A DNA stretch of 64,000 nt, from NCBI GenBank assembly GCA_964036195.1, contig OZ038453.1, forward strand, positions 29,082,997 through 29,146,996. The letters are read 5' to 3'. This DNA is from Sphaerolaimus hirsutus. Lineage: Eukaryota; Nematoda; Chromadorea; Monhysterida; Sphaerolaimidae. Numbering within the stretch: position 1 is the stretch's first letter; each line of letters begins with the position of its first letter. Below, piece after piece: positions 20,780-32,828 of this stretch. Under the pieces are notes generated by a model. It saw nothing but the letters and a program-made list of their open reading frames with translations. It had not been told where the DNA came from and made no database searches. The position numbers and the translations under genes are program-made.

Positions 20780-21219
20780 CCTTTGAAAACACAAAAGTGA
20801 ATATTTTTGTGAAATTTATGTAATATGCCTATTTATGCCTATATGTAAAACGTTTTCTGTACTCAAGTACTTTCAAAAAGTGTATGTAATAGTGAGAACT
20901 GGTATATTTTCAGAGGAAATATAAACATATTTACTCAGTACTCGAGTATACATATTTCCAAGTAAACGTAAATACATCTGTACAACTATGATTTGCACTA
21001 AACCAAGATGAGCCAACCCCCCACTCGCAGAAACGTATACGAAATGTCTGTGGGACCAGGGGTGGTGCTGGTGGGACGGTGAAAAGTCCCTGTGCTGCAA
21101 ACGTGCCTTTGCTTATAATTCTCACGATAAAGCAAAGTTTGGCTGCGCCAACCCGTACCAATGAGTCCCTCCAATGGCAGCCGGTCCCGCATTAAGCCCT
21201 GCTTACAACACAACCGTAA
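20780..21219. other. No gene seen
   Basis: About 440 bases. Short open frames exist on the minus strand around 21000-21250, but I see no splice or codon signal supporting them. Confidence 0.35.
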
Positions 21220-22450
21220 ATTAATGGTGATACAAGAAATACATATCACCACAAATTTGAGATACGGTTTTCTTAGTTGACATGTTGAAAGCGCTAATCG
21301 ATATCTACATTGTGACCTGAAGCTCAGAGGTGTGTGTCTCTGTGTGTGTCCTGTGTCTGCTTTTTCACACTGCGGAAATAGTCATCGATCTGGCACACCA
21401 TCTGACTCCTGGGGACCTTACCCTGGGCAAACTTTGAGTGAAAGTCAGCCATAATATACCAGTCGGTCTACCAAATGTCTGATTGACCCAACAACTTTCA
21501 AGAGTTTGGTGGGCACTTTGGAAACCAGTCAGAGGTAAAACTCAAGGAATGTCTCATCATGTGCCATGGCAGCATTTTCCCACTCCAAATAGGTATATGC
21601 CTCAGATGGGGGTCTGAACACAGTGACATTGTGACCTAAAGCTCTAAAAAGTTCCAGTGGTTGTTGAGATATTGATAAAAAATATAAATTTCACTATTTG
21701 TGGGCAACATTTATCATTGGAGTTTTATATACATAGTGAAATCTTTATTTATTAATATCTCAAGAACCACTGGAGCTTTTTTCATAAATTCCAGTCATAA
21801 TTAGTGATGGAAAAGGCACTGGTAAAAATGGCACTGCACGGCAATGGCACCCTTGGGCACTGGCTGGTTGCCGGTGCTAGCACAGAAAGGCACCACACCG
21901 GGCTGGAGGTTCCGAAGTATTTATCTGGTATTTTTTTAGAGGTGGCACCTTCGGAACTGCATTTTTCCATAAATTCTCTATCGATTTTGATGTCTGAGCA
22001 TTCAAAATGATCAGAATGATGTGGCGATCACTTTATGAAGCGATTAGAATAATTACAAAGGGTATGGTACATTTCAAAGTAAATTTGACGCGACGTTTTT
22101 TCTAAAAATAACTAAAAACAGTTGAATCTAGAATATTGAGCTTACAAATATGAATAAGCACATGCTGTTGACGAAATTTTACACCCTATTACGAATTGGC
22201 CAGTGCCTTTCCCGGTGCCTTTTACTTTGGCACTGGTGCTAGCACCTTTGGCACCAGCTGAAAAATGGCACCGCACCGCACCGGCACTGGTGCTATTTGG
22301 AAAAAAATGGCACCAGTGCCCCAGTGTCTTTTCATCACTAGTCACGATGTAGATATCGATTAGTGCTTTAAACATGTCAGCTGAGAAAACCGTATCTCTT
22401 ACCGTTCTTGTGTAATCAAATTTGCGTTGACGTGTATTTCTTGTTTCACC
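21220..22450. repeat. Fold-back element, arms of about 100 bp
   Basis: Left arm (about 21220-21315) and right arm (about 22345-22450) pair imperfectly: AGATACGGTTTTCT, GCTAATCGATATCTACAT and the ACAAGAAATACA outer part. A hAT MITE sits next to the right arm. Confidence 0.65.
21802..22340. mobile_element. hAT-type MITE, TAGTGATGGAAAA termini, GGCAC-rich interior
   Basis: TAGTGATGGAAAAGGCACTGG and its near complement lie at the ends. Flanks GTCATAAT and GTCACGAT match at 6 of 8 positions. The interior is filled with TGGCACC / GGTGCCA variants. Related termini occur at 30481 and 39745. Confidence 0.75.
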
Positions 22451-22691
22451 TTTGATTTATCGTTGTGCTGTAACCACGGCTTTATGGATTTTTTCAAATA
22501 TGCCAGATGTAAATTGTGATTGAATATTGTGAAATCATTGAGGTAAAAAATTGGTGTTAATATAGAGGTGATTTTGAAGCAATATACCAAGTAAATAATA
22601 GCACTATGTGGCCACACAAGCTAGTTTTGATCGTTCCAATTTGAAAACTCATTTAAAAACTGCATGGCGAACAAACACTGATTGACGCTTC

Positions 22692-22918
22692 GGGGGTGCA
22701 CTGATACGCACATCTCCCCGTTACGCACATTTGCCCGTTTTTTTCACTTGACACTTTTTCAAGTGATTTTCAGATATGAGTAAAGTGAAAAAAGTTGCGC
22801 AATGACATTAGTGAACTTTTTTCACTTCACTCATATCTGAAAATCTCTTGAAAAAGTGTCAAGTGAAAAAAACGGGCAAATGTGCGTAACGGGCAGATGT
22901 GCGTATCAGGCCTGCCCC
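22692..22918. mobile_element. Near-perfect palindromic MITE (copy 1)
   Basis: A 227-base element with arms of about 100 bases: GATACGCACATCT, GTTACGCACATTTGCCCG and AGATATGAGTGAAGTGAAAA-like blocks. A 9-bp (or 8-bp) duplication TGACGCTTC flanks it. A second copy is at 52724-52949, with its central loop inverted relative to the ends. Confidence 0.85.
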
Positions 22919-23279
22919 TGACGCTTCCACCATCCCGCAACTGAGCACCTGCACTAGTTTTAGGTTGCAATTATTAGTTTACAGAAAATATCAGTCTATG
23001 AACTATCGTTTAAGGACAAAATTTCGATCGAGTTTTCAAATGGGAACTATGAAAACTAGCTTGTGTGGCGCTAATGTACACTGATGGTTGTTATTCTGCT
23101 CTACTCGACATAATTTATACTCCAAGTGCACTGCTTCTGCAAGATTATGTGGCGCCCAGCGCAATATTTCTTAGATTCTATCTGGAAGCAATTTTTGATC
23201 GCTGTTGGAGTTGTTCAAAGCTAACAGTAAAGCATATTTACCATATATCGCACTACTGACAAAATGTATAATTAAATAT

Positions 23280-23450
23280 ATTGAGGTTGGTGCAATTCAC
23301 AGCAGAAAATAGGTGTGTGGATGCGCGGTGAAGCGTTGTGAAGTGTCTTCACGCCGACACTTCCCGACGCTTCACGAAGCATGCTAACGCTTCCACACAC
23401 TTCACGAAAATATGTGTGAAGACACTTGGTGCTCAAATCTATTCATGTGT
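23280..23450. repeat. GAAGTG/CACTTC short-repeat cluster
   Basis: Dense GAAGCGTTGTGAAGTGTC-like words and their complements. A similar cluster is at 53380-53690. Probably a MITE interior with unclear ends. Confidence 0.45.
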
Positions 23451-23517
23451 CTATTATAAAAGTGGTGTATAGTTACATTTACAATAAACACCCTAGGGGA
23501 TTGGGTTATGTGGGGAG

Positions 23518-24602
23518 TAACGATGGCAAAAAAAGATTCGAAAATTTCAAAACATTTTCGAATTTTCGAATTTTTTTGGAATTTTCGAATTTTTATTTCA
23601 CCCCTAGAAAAAACACTTAAAAATCGATTTATTTTTCAAAAGATTTCAAAAATTAAAAAATTCGAAAATAATTTTAGAATTTTTCAGGAAATTCAAGGCA
23701 ACAAACGCAATCTTATTTCAACGTGCTAAATAAATCGAAAAATGATACGCGGTGCATTTGAAAAAGCATCCAAACAAAACAAAACAGCGTACAAAACAAA
23801 AAAACGTCCAAAAATGGTGAAATGTAAAATGCCCTGTAAAATGTGAAATGTCATGCAAAGTGACAAAAGTGATGAAAATGGCCAGGAAAATGGCTAACAT
23901 ATTTGCCATTTTCCACAGCATTTCCATGACTTTAGACACTTTGCATAACATTTGACATTTCACAGAGCATTTTACAGGTGTTGGGGATGGCCCATAGGAA
24001 CTGCACATACTTAGGTATAAGTAAAAGAGATGTGATCAAAGATAAAAGGATGGTTTCAAGTATTGGTGTGAGAAGTACCTGTGGATTTTGTGAAGTTAGC
24101 ACTGCATGAACTGAGTACGCTCAGTGTGCTAAACTCAGGCAACATTGCACCCTACATTTTTGTGGCAGTAACACTCCATCATGACGTCATAACCACAGCG
24201 CGCAGTGAAATTACAGCTGACTGAACTGATTCAAAGTTTGACGTGGAGTGCAGTGGGGAGTCGGTTCAAAAGTTTTTGGTTGGCTGTCTGCCAGCTGAAG
24301 ACATAAATCATATCTATTTGTAGAGTACCACATCTGCCGAGTATAGCCATTTCCGAAACAGTCAAATTCTGCATTTAAAGCTATAGATTCAATATTTTTG
24401 CCAAAAAATTTGAAAATTATCTGAAAAAATTCAAAAAATAGCCAAAAAAATTCGAAAATTGCCAAAAAAAATTCAAAAATTCAAAAATTAAATTCAAAAT
24501 TCGAAAATTAATGTCAGGAAAAATTCGAAAATTCAAAAATTCATTTAGGAAAAAACACTTAAAAATTTAAATACTTTTTTTTGGGGGGGTTTGCCATCGT
24601 TA
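23518..24602. mobile_element. hAT-type MITE, TAACGATGGCAAA termini, perfect TSD
   Basis: TAACGATGGC...GCCATCGTTA is flanked by perfect 8-bp GTGGGGAG (23510-23517 and 24603-24610). Both ends carry long arrays of TTCGAAAATT words. It contains a nested ACCCTGTAAA-family palindrome at about 23826-23982. No transposase. Confidence 0.9.
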
Positions 24603-24610
24603 GTGGGGAG

Positions 24611-24953
24611 TAGGGTTCAAACAAGATTACTTTTTGGGATGGCAATTGGGATTGTTGTTGTGTTCTTTTCAGCCTAAGGAGTTGTGTCTTTGGATTGGGA
24701 TCGAAAATTGAATGCTAGTGCCGAATTTGGCACAGATTTTGTCTCTGTCAAAAAAACCATGATTGATGTCAGCGACTCACAGTGTAGTGTGTCGCCACAG
24801 TCTGTCTTTCAGATGGGTTTTGGATATACAATAAAATTTTTAAAATTTACGGTATGTGATACCGCATTTTGTTGACATTCTAACTGATTCAGTTGACATG
24901 AATGTGTGATGTCAACTAGCAAGTGGGGGGGCAATTGCATCATTAAAGTGTAA
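24611..24953. other. Unresolved low-coding stretch before the gap
   Basis: It has a TTCTTTTCAG acceptor-like site at about 24670 and an open frame to a TGA at about 24875, but no frame runs from the acceptor without a stop. It may hold a damaged exon. Confidence 0.25.
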
Positions 24954-25153
24954 NNNNNNNNNNNNNNNNNNNNNNNNNNNNNNNNNNNNNNNNNNNNNNN
25001 NNNNNNNNNNNNNNNNNNNNNNNNNNNNNNNNNNNNNNNNNNNNNNNNNNNNNNNNNNNNNNNNNNNNNNNNNNNNNNNNNNNNNNNNNNNNNNNNNNNN
25101 NNNNNNNNNNNNNNNNNNNNNNNNNNNNNNNNNNNNNNNNNNNNNNNNNNNNN
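24954..25153. other. Assembly gap of 200 N
   Basis: Exactly 200 N, probably a placeholder of nominal size. Open frames running through it are not real. Confidence 0.99.
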
Positions 25154-25290
25154 GATTAGATTTGACAAGTTTGTCTAACACTGACCAAATCAAACACTCA
25201 CTCTCACTGTTTTAAATACCTATATGTATTAAAGAAACAAATTAGAATACTATTTTTTCTTTAAAATATTTCATCACAAAAATGTTCCAG

Positions 25291-25466
25291 GTGACGTTTA
25301 CAAAAAAGAAGTAGCTGAATTGCAGTATGGATATATGACTGATGAATGTGCGGAACAGGTCCATCCTAACTGGGAGGAACAGCATCATAATGTAACTTTT
25401 GGAGAAGGCCTGCGAGAGTTATCGGAATTGGGTCCAGAGTATATCCCATTTGACTTCTCTCTGTAA
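25291..25466 (+). CDS. Putative terminal exon of an unidentified host gene
   Basis: An AT-rich tract ends in TTCCAG, after which one frame stays open for 57 codons to a TAA. It starts DVYKKEVAELQYGYM, passes CAEQVHPNWEE and ends in EYIPFDFSL. Composition and codon use look coding, and there is no other open frame of that length here. The preceding exon would lie in or before the N gap. I do not recognise the family. It could equally be a fragment of a transposase gene. A hAT MITE begins 69 bases downstream. Confidence 0.5.
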
Positions 25467-25534
25467 GATGCACTTCATTTTATTTTTAGTTTCTCTATCA
25501 GTTAGAGTTTACTTTTGACGTGCTGTGTGCATAT

Positions 25535-26973
25535 CAGAGTTGTACAAATACTGGTATTTTTGGAAAACGTAAACGTAAATACCTTTTCCAAATAAAAAGT
25601 ATAAATACTAAAATGTAAGGTGTTTCTAAAATACCAAGGAATACGTAAAAAAACGTAAACATAAAAATGTTATACGTGTAGTATTTGCCACTTTGCTTTG
25701 GAGAATACCATTATTTTCAGCTTTATATTTGTCAATCGCTGATTTTCATACAATATTTTTATGTTTTTGCACCACATGTTCACCAAAATGAACAACATCG
25801 AGTCAGACAACTATAACAAATGATAATCTCACACAAACAACAATGATATAAACCTTTTTGTGATTCAATCTGATAAATACCCTAAATCCTCGAATAAAAC
25901 CCCAGGGGAGTTATTTTTTCCTCAGCCATTTTGGAGGGGGGAGTTATTCAAGGGGGGGGAGTTATTCGAGGGGGGGGGGTTATTTTTTCCTCAGAAAACT
26001 TGGACTTTATTTATTGCATGGATGTAGTCTGTAACTCATGTAATTCATGTATTTAACTGTCCAACAACAACAAAAGGAGTGTATACATTGCATATTTACA
26101 CTGTGTATTTGCTTTCGCTGCTGTAGGCTCATATTCTTTTGTATTTTTGTATTGTATTGTTTTCATCCAAAGGGGGGAGTTATTCATGAGGGGGGAGTTA
26201 TTCGAGGGGGGGGAGTTATTTTTTCCTCGCCTCGCCAACAGGGGGGAGTTATTCAAGGGGGGGAGTTATTCGAGGGGGGGTCTTATTCGAGGATTTGCGG
26301 TAACTCACTCAAATGTTTCCATATCCCAAATGGATCCTTTTTACCAAATTTCAAAAGCACAGCATGGCTGAATGGATGCTCAACAGCCAATGCTTCAGTG
26401 CATTGCAACTTTAAAAACTGTTTGTTTAGCCAATTGTGGAAAAATGTCCCATAAAATATACTGTGACATCTGCCATTCCTATCTGAAGATGGAACCTAAA
26501 ATGAATTGTGTTGAATTTTTAATCATAAATGTTACATTTCTTTCACCATTTTGATCATAATTTGTTGTCAGTTTATGACAAAATACAGTTACATTTATAT
26601 GTGCAGCATTAACTCCAGTCAGTGGACAATAGTGGCTATGTATTGGAGTGTATTCAATATTTGAGGTTTTGTTTGTAATCATTCTAATCGCTGCGCACTA
26701 AAGCAATCGCCACATCATTCTGATCATTTTAAGTGCTGAACCATCAAAATCGGTAGAGAATTGATGGAAATGTGCAGATCCGTCTGAGGGCCCTGCCACT
26801 AAGAAACTACTAAATATCGGAATTTTTACGTTTTCCCAAGTACCTGGGTATTTCGGTCAGGAAAACGTAACAAAACGTAATGGTATTTTTGGAAAACGTA
26901 AATGTAAACGTAAATATAAATACCCGAATAACCAGGTATTTCGGGTAAACGTAAATACGTTTTTCCAACTCTG
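25535..26973. mobile_element. hAT-type MITE, CAGAGTTGTA termini
   Basis: CAGAGTTG...CAACTCTG ends are flanked by GTGCATAT and GTGCAAAT (7 of 8 match). The ends are arrays of AAAACGTAAA / TACGTTTACG words. A second MITE is nested at 25878-26302. Confidence 0.85.
25878..26302. mobile_element. Nested GC-tract MITE (AAATCCTCGAATAA type)
   Basis: Ends TACCCTAAATCCTCG and CGAGGATTTGCGGTA, with GGGGGGAGTTATTC repeated between. A sister family of TACCGTATTTCCTCG. Confidence 0.7.
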
Positions 26974-27294
26974 GTGCAAATGCAAAAATACCACAAACAA
27001 TAATATAATACCTGTGATACTGTGAAAACATGAAATAATTCCAAGCACAATTTTTTAATGTGGTCCCTATAATCAATGCTCTTTGATACCAAACCTTCAT
27101 CATTTGGATGGCACAAAGGGTTTGTACACAACATTATAGAACAGTTTTACCATTACCCTTTTTATGATGTCCTCAATATTTTTAATACAAAATACTTATA
27201 AATAAAAGATGTTTTTATTTATTTATATTAGGCTTATCCTTTCCAAAAATATGTAGTTGTTTCTGAAAACTCTGCAAATTTGTACTCATATATC
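26974..27294. other. No gene seen
   Basis: AT-rich DNA between two MITEs. Nothing recognisable. Confidence 0.4.
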
Positions 27295-28535
27295 TAAAGA
27301 TGGCAAACCCTCTGAAAAAAAGTATTTAAATATTTAAGTGTTTTTTCCAAAATGAATTTTCAAATTTTTCCTCAAATGAATTTTCGAATTTTGAATTTAA
27401 TTTTCGAATTTTTGACTTTTCGAATCTTTTTGCGCAATTTTCGAATGTTTTAGGGTAATTTTCGAATTTTTGAATCTTTTTGGGCAATATTCGAATTTTT
27501 TGGGCGTAATTTTCAGATTTTTTACATACTTTTGAATTTTTTGGAAAATTATTGAATTAAGAGCTTTGAGCTGTTAAGTAGTTATGTTGAAATAGTTATG
27601 GGTGCTCGGTGCATTCCTGTGCATTCCTCAATGTGGGGCCATAGCTGGAATTGGGGGTGGCTGTTACGGGGGTCCACCAGACTTTTGTGTCATTCCACTC
27701 TGTTGTGCATATGTAATTGCAAAAATTTTATGTCAATTTGACCAAGTATTTATGTGATTTTTATCTATATTTTTATGATAAATCCTTGAATAAGTCCCCC
27801 TGGAATAACCCCCCTGGAATAATTCAGAAAAATTTATTTTACATGTTGAAATACTGGGTCAAATTGGCATAATGAATTCATACATCACAAATCCAACATC
27901 AAAAAGGTTGTGCAGATCATTTTAAGTACCATATTACCTTGAATTATCCCCCCCCTCGAATAACCCCCCCCTCGAATTAACCCACCCTCAAATTTTGCTG
28001 GCGAAATAATAAACCCCCATGGGGTTATTTAGAGGAAATAAATGGCTTCAAATGGCGGAAATTCGCGTTATTAAGCTTCAAAGTCAACTAGATCGGCCAT
28101 GTAAAATTAACACCTTTTTATAGACTTCTTGGGACTGGGGGACAATTCAAGGAAACAAAACAATTTAGTTGACGTGCAACAGAATGGGGCGACACAAAGT
28201 CTGGTGGACCCACCCCTCAAATGCCTTCCCCGATTCCAGCTATGGGCCCGCCACAGATGCCATTTCAACGTTCATTGACGTTGTTTTTTCATTTCAATAG
28301 ACTTTTTCAGATGCACAGCGTATCAGTTATCAATCGATTTAACACAGAACCTAAGAATGTGTTTTATGTCAGTGAATTCCCTGAAAAATTCGAAAACTAT
28401 TTTCGAATTTTTGAATTTTCGAATTTTTGAATTTTGTTTTTTTTTCCAGTGGTGGAATAAAAATTCGAAAATTCCGAAAAAATTCGAAAATTCAAAAATA
28501 TTTTCGAATTTTCGAATCTTTTTTTGTCATCGTTA
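27295..28535. mobile_element. hAT-type MITE, TAACGATGGC family (diverged)
   Basis: Ends TAAAGATGGCAAAC and TGTCATCGTTA. Flanks CATATATC and CATATACA match at 6 of 8. The ends carry TTTTCGAATTTT arrays. A small GC-tract MITE is nested at about 27927-28040. Confidence 0.75.
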
Positions 28536-28551
28536 CATATACATATCACAG

Positions 28552-28732
28552 GTACTACTGCACATTGGAGTGCAACCAAATTGAAGTATGCTCATTATTA
28601 CATATGCGTGAACAGATAAAGGAAGTGAAAGTGTTGAATGTGACATGTGTCAATGGAGGTCACAGAACACAAGACATGTTTGGACTGACTTGTCAATGTG
28701 TGCTTACTGATGATGAGTTTGTACTTTTCTAA
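28552..28732 (+). other. Possible exon next to a MITE
   Basis: An acceptor-like CATATCACAG is followed by about 60 open codons to a TAA: it begins YYCTLECNQIEVC, continues NVTCVNGGHRTQDM and ends LTDDEFVLF. No identified family. The MITE at 27295-28535 ends 16 bases upstream. Confidence 0.3.
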
Positions 28733-29611
28733 TTTTTGGCATTTTGAATGTGAATCATGTGAATTGCATGCCACTTTTTGTGGGGAAAATCACTTGTAAA
28801 TATACATCAATTTGACTAAAATTTGCAATTACTAAAATTAAATCATTTCATATGCAGAACTTGTAATCCTGGTTCTAATACTACCAGATCATGGCTTGAA
28901 GAATCCTCCAAATACAAGCAAAATTGCATTACAAAATTACAATAATCAGAGCAGTCTAATTTCCAAAGGTTGACACATTTGATTGTATATGCAGGTAATG
29001 TTTATGACAAATAAAATCTGTATATAATTGCTTCAAACACAGAAAAAAACGATTGTGTGCACTTCATTAAATTTGATCACCATGATGGTAGGTGATGACA
29101 TTCTGGAAAGAAGGGGTTTAATTTTTTGTTAATTGATTGTATCTAAAATAACCTTTCTAATATTTAAGTTTAAACAATTGTTTTTGAATTTTTTGGGGTT
29201 ACTTTTGCATTATTGTAGTTTTTACAAGATTATTACATTTTTTACAAGAATTTTTTTACATATATTGTTGTTTTACAGACCATTTTTTCTCCAGAATGAA
29301 ACAGTATTTAAACAAAAACTAACTCAAAACATCGTGCATTCAAATTTCCACAGTAAGCCTTCAACCTCTGTCTCGCAGTAAATGACGAAAAAAACACACA
29401 TTTTATCATGGAATGGTCATGGAATTTATCACAGCATTCTAAGATCCCAATAGCTAATTGCGAATTGCACAAGGGGAAAATTACATGAAGCACAAGACTA
29501 CCATGTGTGATGGTACTCGTTCGTGAGGACATTATGAAACAAATCAATCAATCAATATGAAAAACAGTATTTTTGGATTGAATATTTGATCATCTGTTAA
29601 AACTCAGTTGT
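28733..29611. other. No gene seen
   Basis: AT-rich, with scattered short frames only. Confidence 0.4.
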
Positions 29612-30480
29612 TTTTGTTAAATTAAATGACACAGCAGTGAAAAACAAAAATAAAAACTGTTTCTTGGATAAAAAAACCGCCCAGAACACAGTATTCTTTT
29701 TTGAAATGCTGAAAACAGAGAAAGTGTTCTCAGAAGAGAGACATGCCCATCATAACGTATTTACAGTAGCCTGGAAGTATTTGAACATGATTTTTGTGCC
29801 ATCACTGGCATCATCAGGTAAAGGAGCTTCAACAGAAGCAAACCCGGGCCACTGTAATACAAATAACAAGCCAGGTATCTCGGGCTTGAAGTAGCTGAAA
29901 TGCACATTTTGTCAGCAAACTCCAAGGTTCACCATTGGTTGCAGGATTCACTTTCTAGCCATCACAAAGTTTATCAAAATTGCATACAAACTCCGGATTG
30001 ATTGATTGATGTGTGTGTGTGTGTGTGTGTGGTTTGGTTGCAATTTCTTACTGTTTGACAATTTGATGATTTTTTTTGCAATTTCTTACTGTTTTGAGAT
30101 ATTTATTTCAAATTGTGACTTTGTACAGTTACGTGCATGTGTAAGTATGCAAACTGCAAATATGCAAATGTGCTAAACTATAGTGAAAATAATGTAAAAG
30201 TTGCTCCATTCAACATTTTAAGTAACTTTAACACTGTTTCACAATCACAGACAATTATCTGTGAGGCGGGGTGTTATAGGTTCTTGGGTAATTGTACTAC
30301 TGTACTGTATATTTGATGTATTTATTTTGAAAAAATTGAGTAAATATTCCACAGTTTATGCTCACTTGTATGCTCACCATGCAGCATGGGTCATACCAAA
30401 AAGTTGCGCATCTGACTCGACTCGAGACTTGAGATTTTTGCCTCACTTGAAACTCAATTTTCACTGACTCGCCCTGTGAC

Positions 30481-30719
30481 TAGTGATGTAAAAGCGCCAT
30501 GGCAGTTTTCCGACCACAGCACCAAGCACCGATGGCGCCAGAGCAAAATGGCGCCAAGCGTCAGATCAGAAGCGCCATGGGGCTTTTTTATATGGCGCTA
30601 GCGCCAAGCGCCAGCGCCAGGCATTTTGTTCCTGGCACCAGACAAAATAGCGCCAAGCGACAAAAGCGCCGTGGCGCTTTTTGCTTTGGCGCTAGCGCCA
30701 TGGCGCTTTTACATCATAA
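30481..30719. mobile_element. hAT-type MITE, GCGCCA-rich
   Basis: TAGTGATGTAAAAGCGCC and near complement at the ends. Flanks CCTGTGAC and CTTGTGAC match at 7 of 8. The interior is made of AAGCGCCA / TGGCGCT words. Absent from the other copy of the segment. Confidence 0.8.
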
Positions 30720-30772
30720 CTTGTGACTCGAACTCGAGATTGAAAAAAACAAGTTTCGAGCCCTGATGCGAG

Positions 30773-32355
30773 TGCCAGGCTGTCCGTGCCAGAAACGCGT
30801 AGTGTTTCCTGCGCGTTTATCACAGCGCGCCCGCAGAAATCACAAGCGCTTTAACGGCTGCACACTAAAGTGTTTGCAGGGGGGAAACCCTTTAGCGTGC
30901 GTGGTTCCCGGGCAGGAGTCGCGCAACGCATGTGCCACCTGCGCGCTTGCTGGGGGGAGACGCTTTAGGCGCACGCGTCTCCCAAGTTGCAAACACTTTA
31001 AGAAAACATTGGCTGCGTGTTTGCAGCCGGGAACCCCTTTAACGATTTATTGATAAATATTGGGTGCTGCGAAATTTTTGATGCTCTGATAATGCAGGGT
31101 GGCCCAAAGATTTTGATGTTTTTTTAAAGTTTTTGTTTGATGTGTGACAGTATAGGTTGTTGTTAATATGTATTTACATTTACTTGAAAATATGAATACT
31201 GGAGTACCCTACTTTATACTAGAGTAAATATGTTAACATTCCCTCTGAAAAATGTACCTTTAATAAAAAAACAAAAATTCATAATTGTTGATTAGTAAAA
31301 ATAAATAACACTTTTTTCCTTTCACACAAAACTACCTGCGAATGTTCATGAGTCGCTTAGCCACCCTGTATTATTGATCAAAAGTGATAAAACAACATGC
31401 CTATGTACAGATCTCCCTTTATGAGTGTCTGAATGGAGGGACTATTGACATTTTCGAATGCAGTGTGGCTCAGGATAGAAATGAGTTATCACAATTTTTT
31501 AATTTTTATTTTTACTGCAAAACAAATTTTTTATGGAAATATTTAGCAATAATGTTTGTGTTTTTTTCAATATAAAACCAAGTTTTCACATTTGAATAAA
31601 TAGTGTTATCCACCACACCCCACCCCATTGCGAACTGTGGATGCATAGGTACACTTATCACACTGAACTGACCACACAGGATGTGTGTAACAGTGATTTT
31701 TATTGAACGTTATTGAGCCACTCTGTATTTACTTAGCGCTGTTGCAGTTAATCAATACTGGGAACCTTTGAAAAATTGCGGCCAACTTCAAATAGAATGT
31801 GTCAACTACACATTAGCCACCATATATGTATGCGATGTAATATGTAATGCGTTATAATATTTACTGGGCGGACTTCACACTTAGTCTGGAAACCTACCAT
31901 AACCCATCTGAATAATCAACCAAAAGTGTACAGTTTTTTCATCATAATATTGTGTTTTTACTATGAAATAATTGATTCTGAAATTTATCATAAGATTTTA
32001 TTCATTAAATTATGGTCGTACTCTGCGCATAGATTGCGGTCCACCGGATAAATTTATATAATCAATAATCAATTATTTTTTAATCACTCAACGCGCGCGG
32101 TTCCAGCGCACTTATGATTTTCTTAAAGCGCTTGCGGTCATGGAAACACTTTAGCAGAGGGTTTCCAGACGGCAAGCGCATTTGTGCGCGCGCACCTGCG
32201 TGTTTATAATTTCGGGAACCCCGTTAAGCGGCGTGGTTCCGCGATTGGAGTCGCGTGCACGCATGTGCCACTGCGCGCTTGCCGATTGGTAAACCCTTTA
32301 AGACCACGCGTAACGCGTTTATGCCTTAAAGGGTTTCCGTGGCGGCCAGCCTGGC
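30773..32355. mobile_element. 1.58-kb insertion with GCCAGGCTG inverted ends
   Basis: Ends TGCCAGGCTG and CAGCCTGGC. GAG, or GCGAG if shifted, is duplicated at the flanks. The empty site is at about 59620-59632 in the second segment copy. GC-rich subterminal blocks with ACGCATGTGCCAC occur in both halves. The middle is AT-rich and non-coding. Confidence 0.7.
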
Positions 32356-32828
32356 GAGCGCTTACTTCCCAAAAGTCCCAACACTTTATTGATGGGTTGC
32401 TTTTGTCCATCAATAATGTCTTTGTGTTCATTATCGATCATCATAGGTGTGTGAGTTTAGGTGAACGTGAAATTAAAAAAATTGGCGGACGGAATTTGCA
32501 TCACATGAAATTTTCGTCAACAAACACAAAACCAACGGGGTTTCACCGTCATCATTGACCTGTCAACCAGGTGCCAGTCCCGCACTCCGTAAAATGTTAG
32601 CGTATTTCCTCGAAATACCGAAAGCTTATCGAAATACCCCCCATCAAAATGGGCACTATGAACTAATAAACCCCCCTCGAAAGACCCCCCCCCCCCAGTT
32701 GAGTGTAAAGAGGACGTTCACGTCAATGATATAAGCTGCGGTTTATGACAGAGCAATGCATAACACACGTTAGAAACAATGATTGTGTTGCGTTAGAACA
32801 TGGTTTATACCATCTACATACTCATAAA

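Noticed and set aside
24809..25193. Two ORFs running across the N gap
   Set aside because: Most of their residues are unknown, so the open frames are an artefact of the gap.
29637..29894. 85-codon frame also present at 56720-57001 as a gene
   Set aside because: The frame is Lys/Asn-rich, and one copy changes frame at its end. It looks like chance openness in a repeated segment.
32184..32558. 124-codon plus-strand frame
   Set aside because: It spans the boundary between the 1.58-kb insertion and the segment, and its second half only matches a frame in the other copy because the DNA is repeated.
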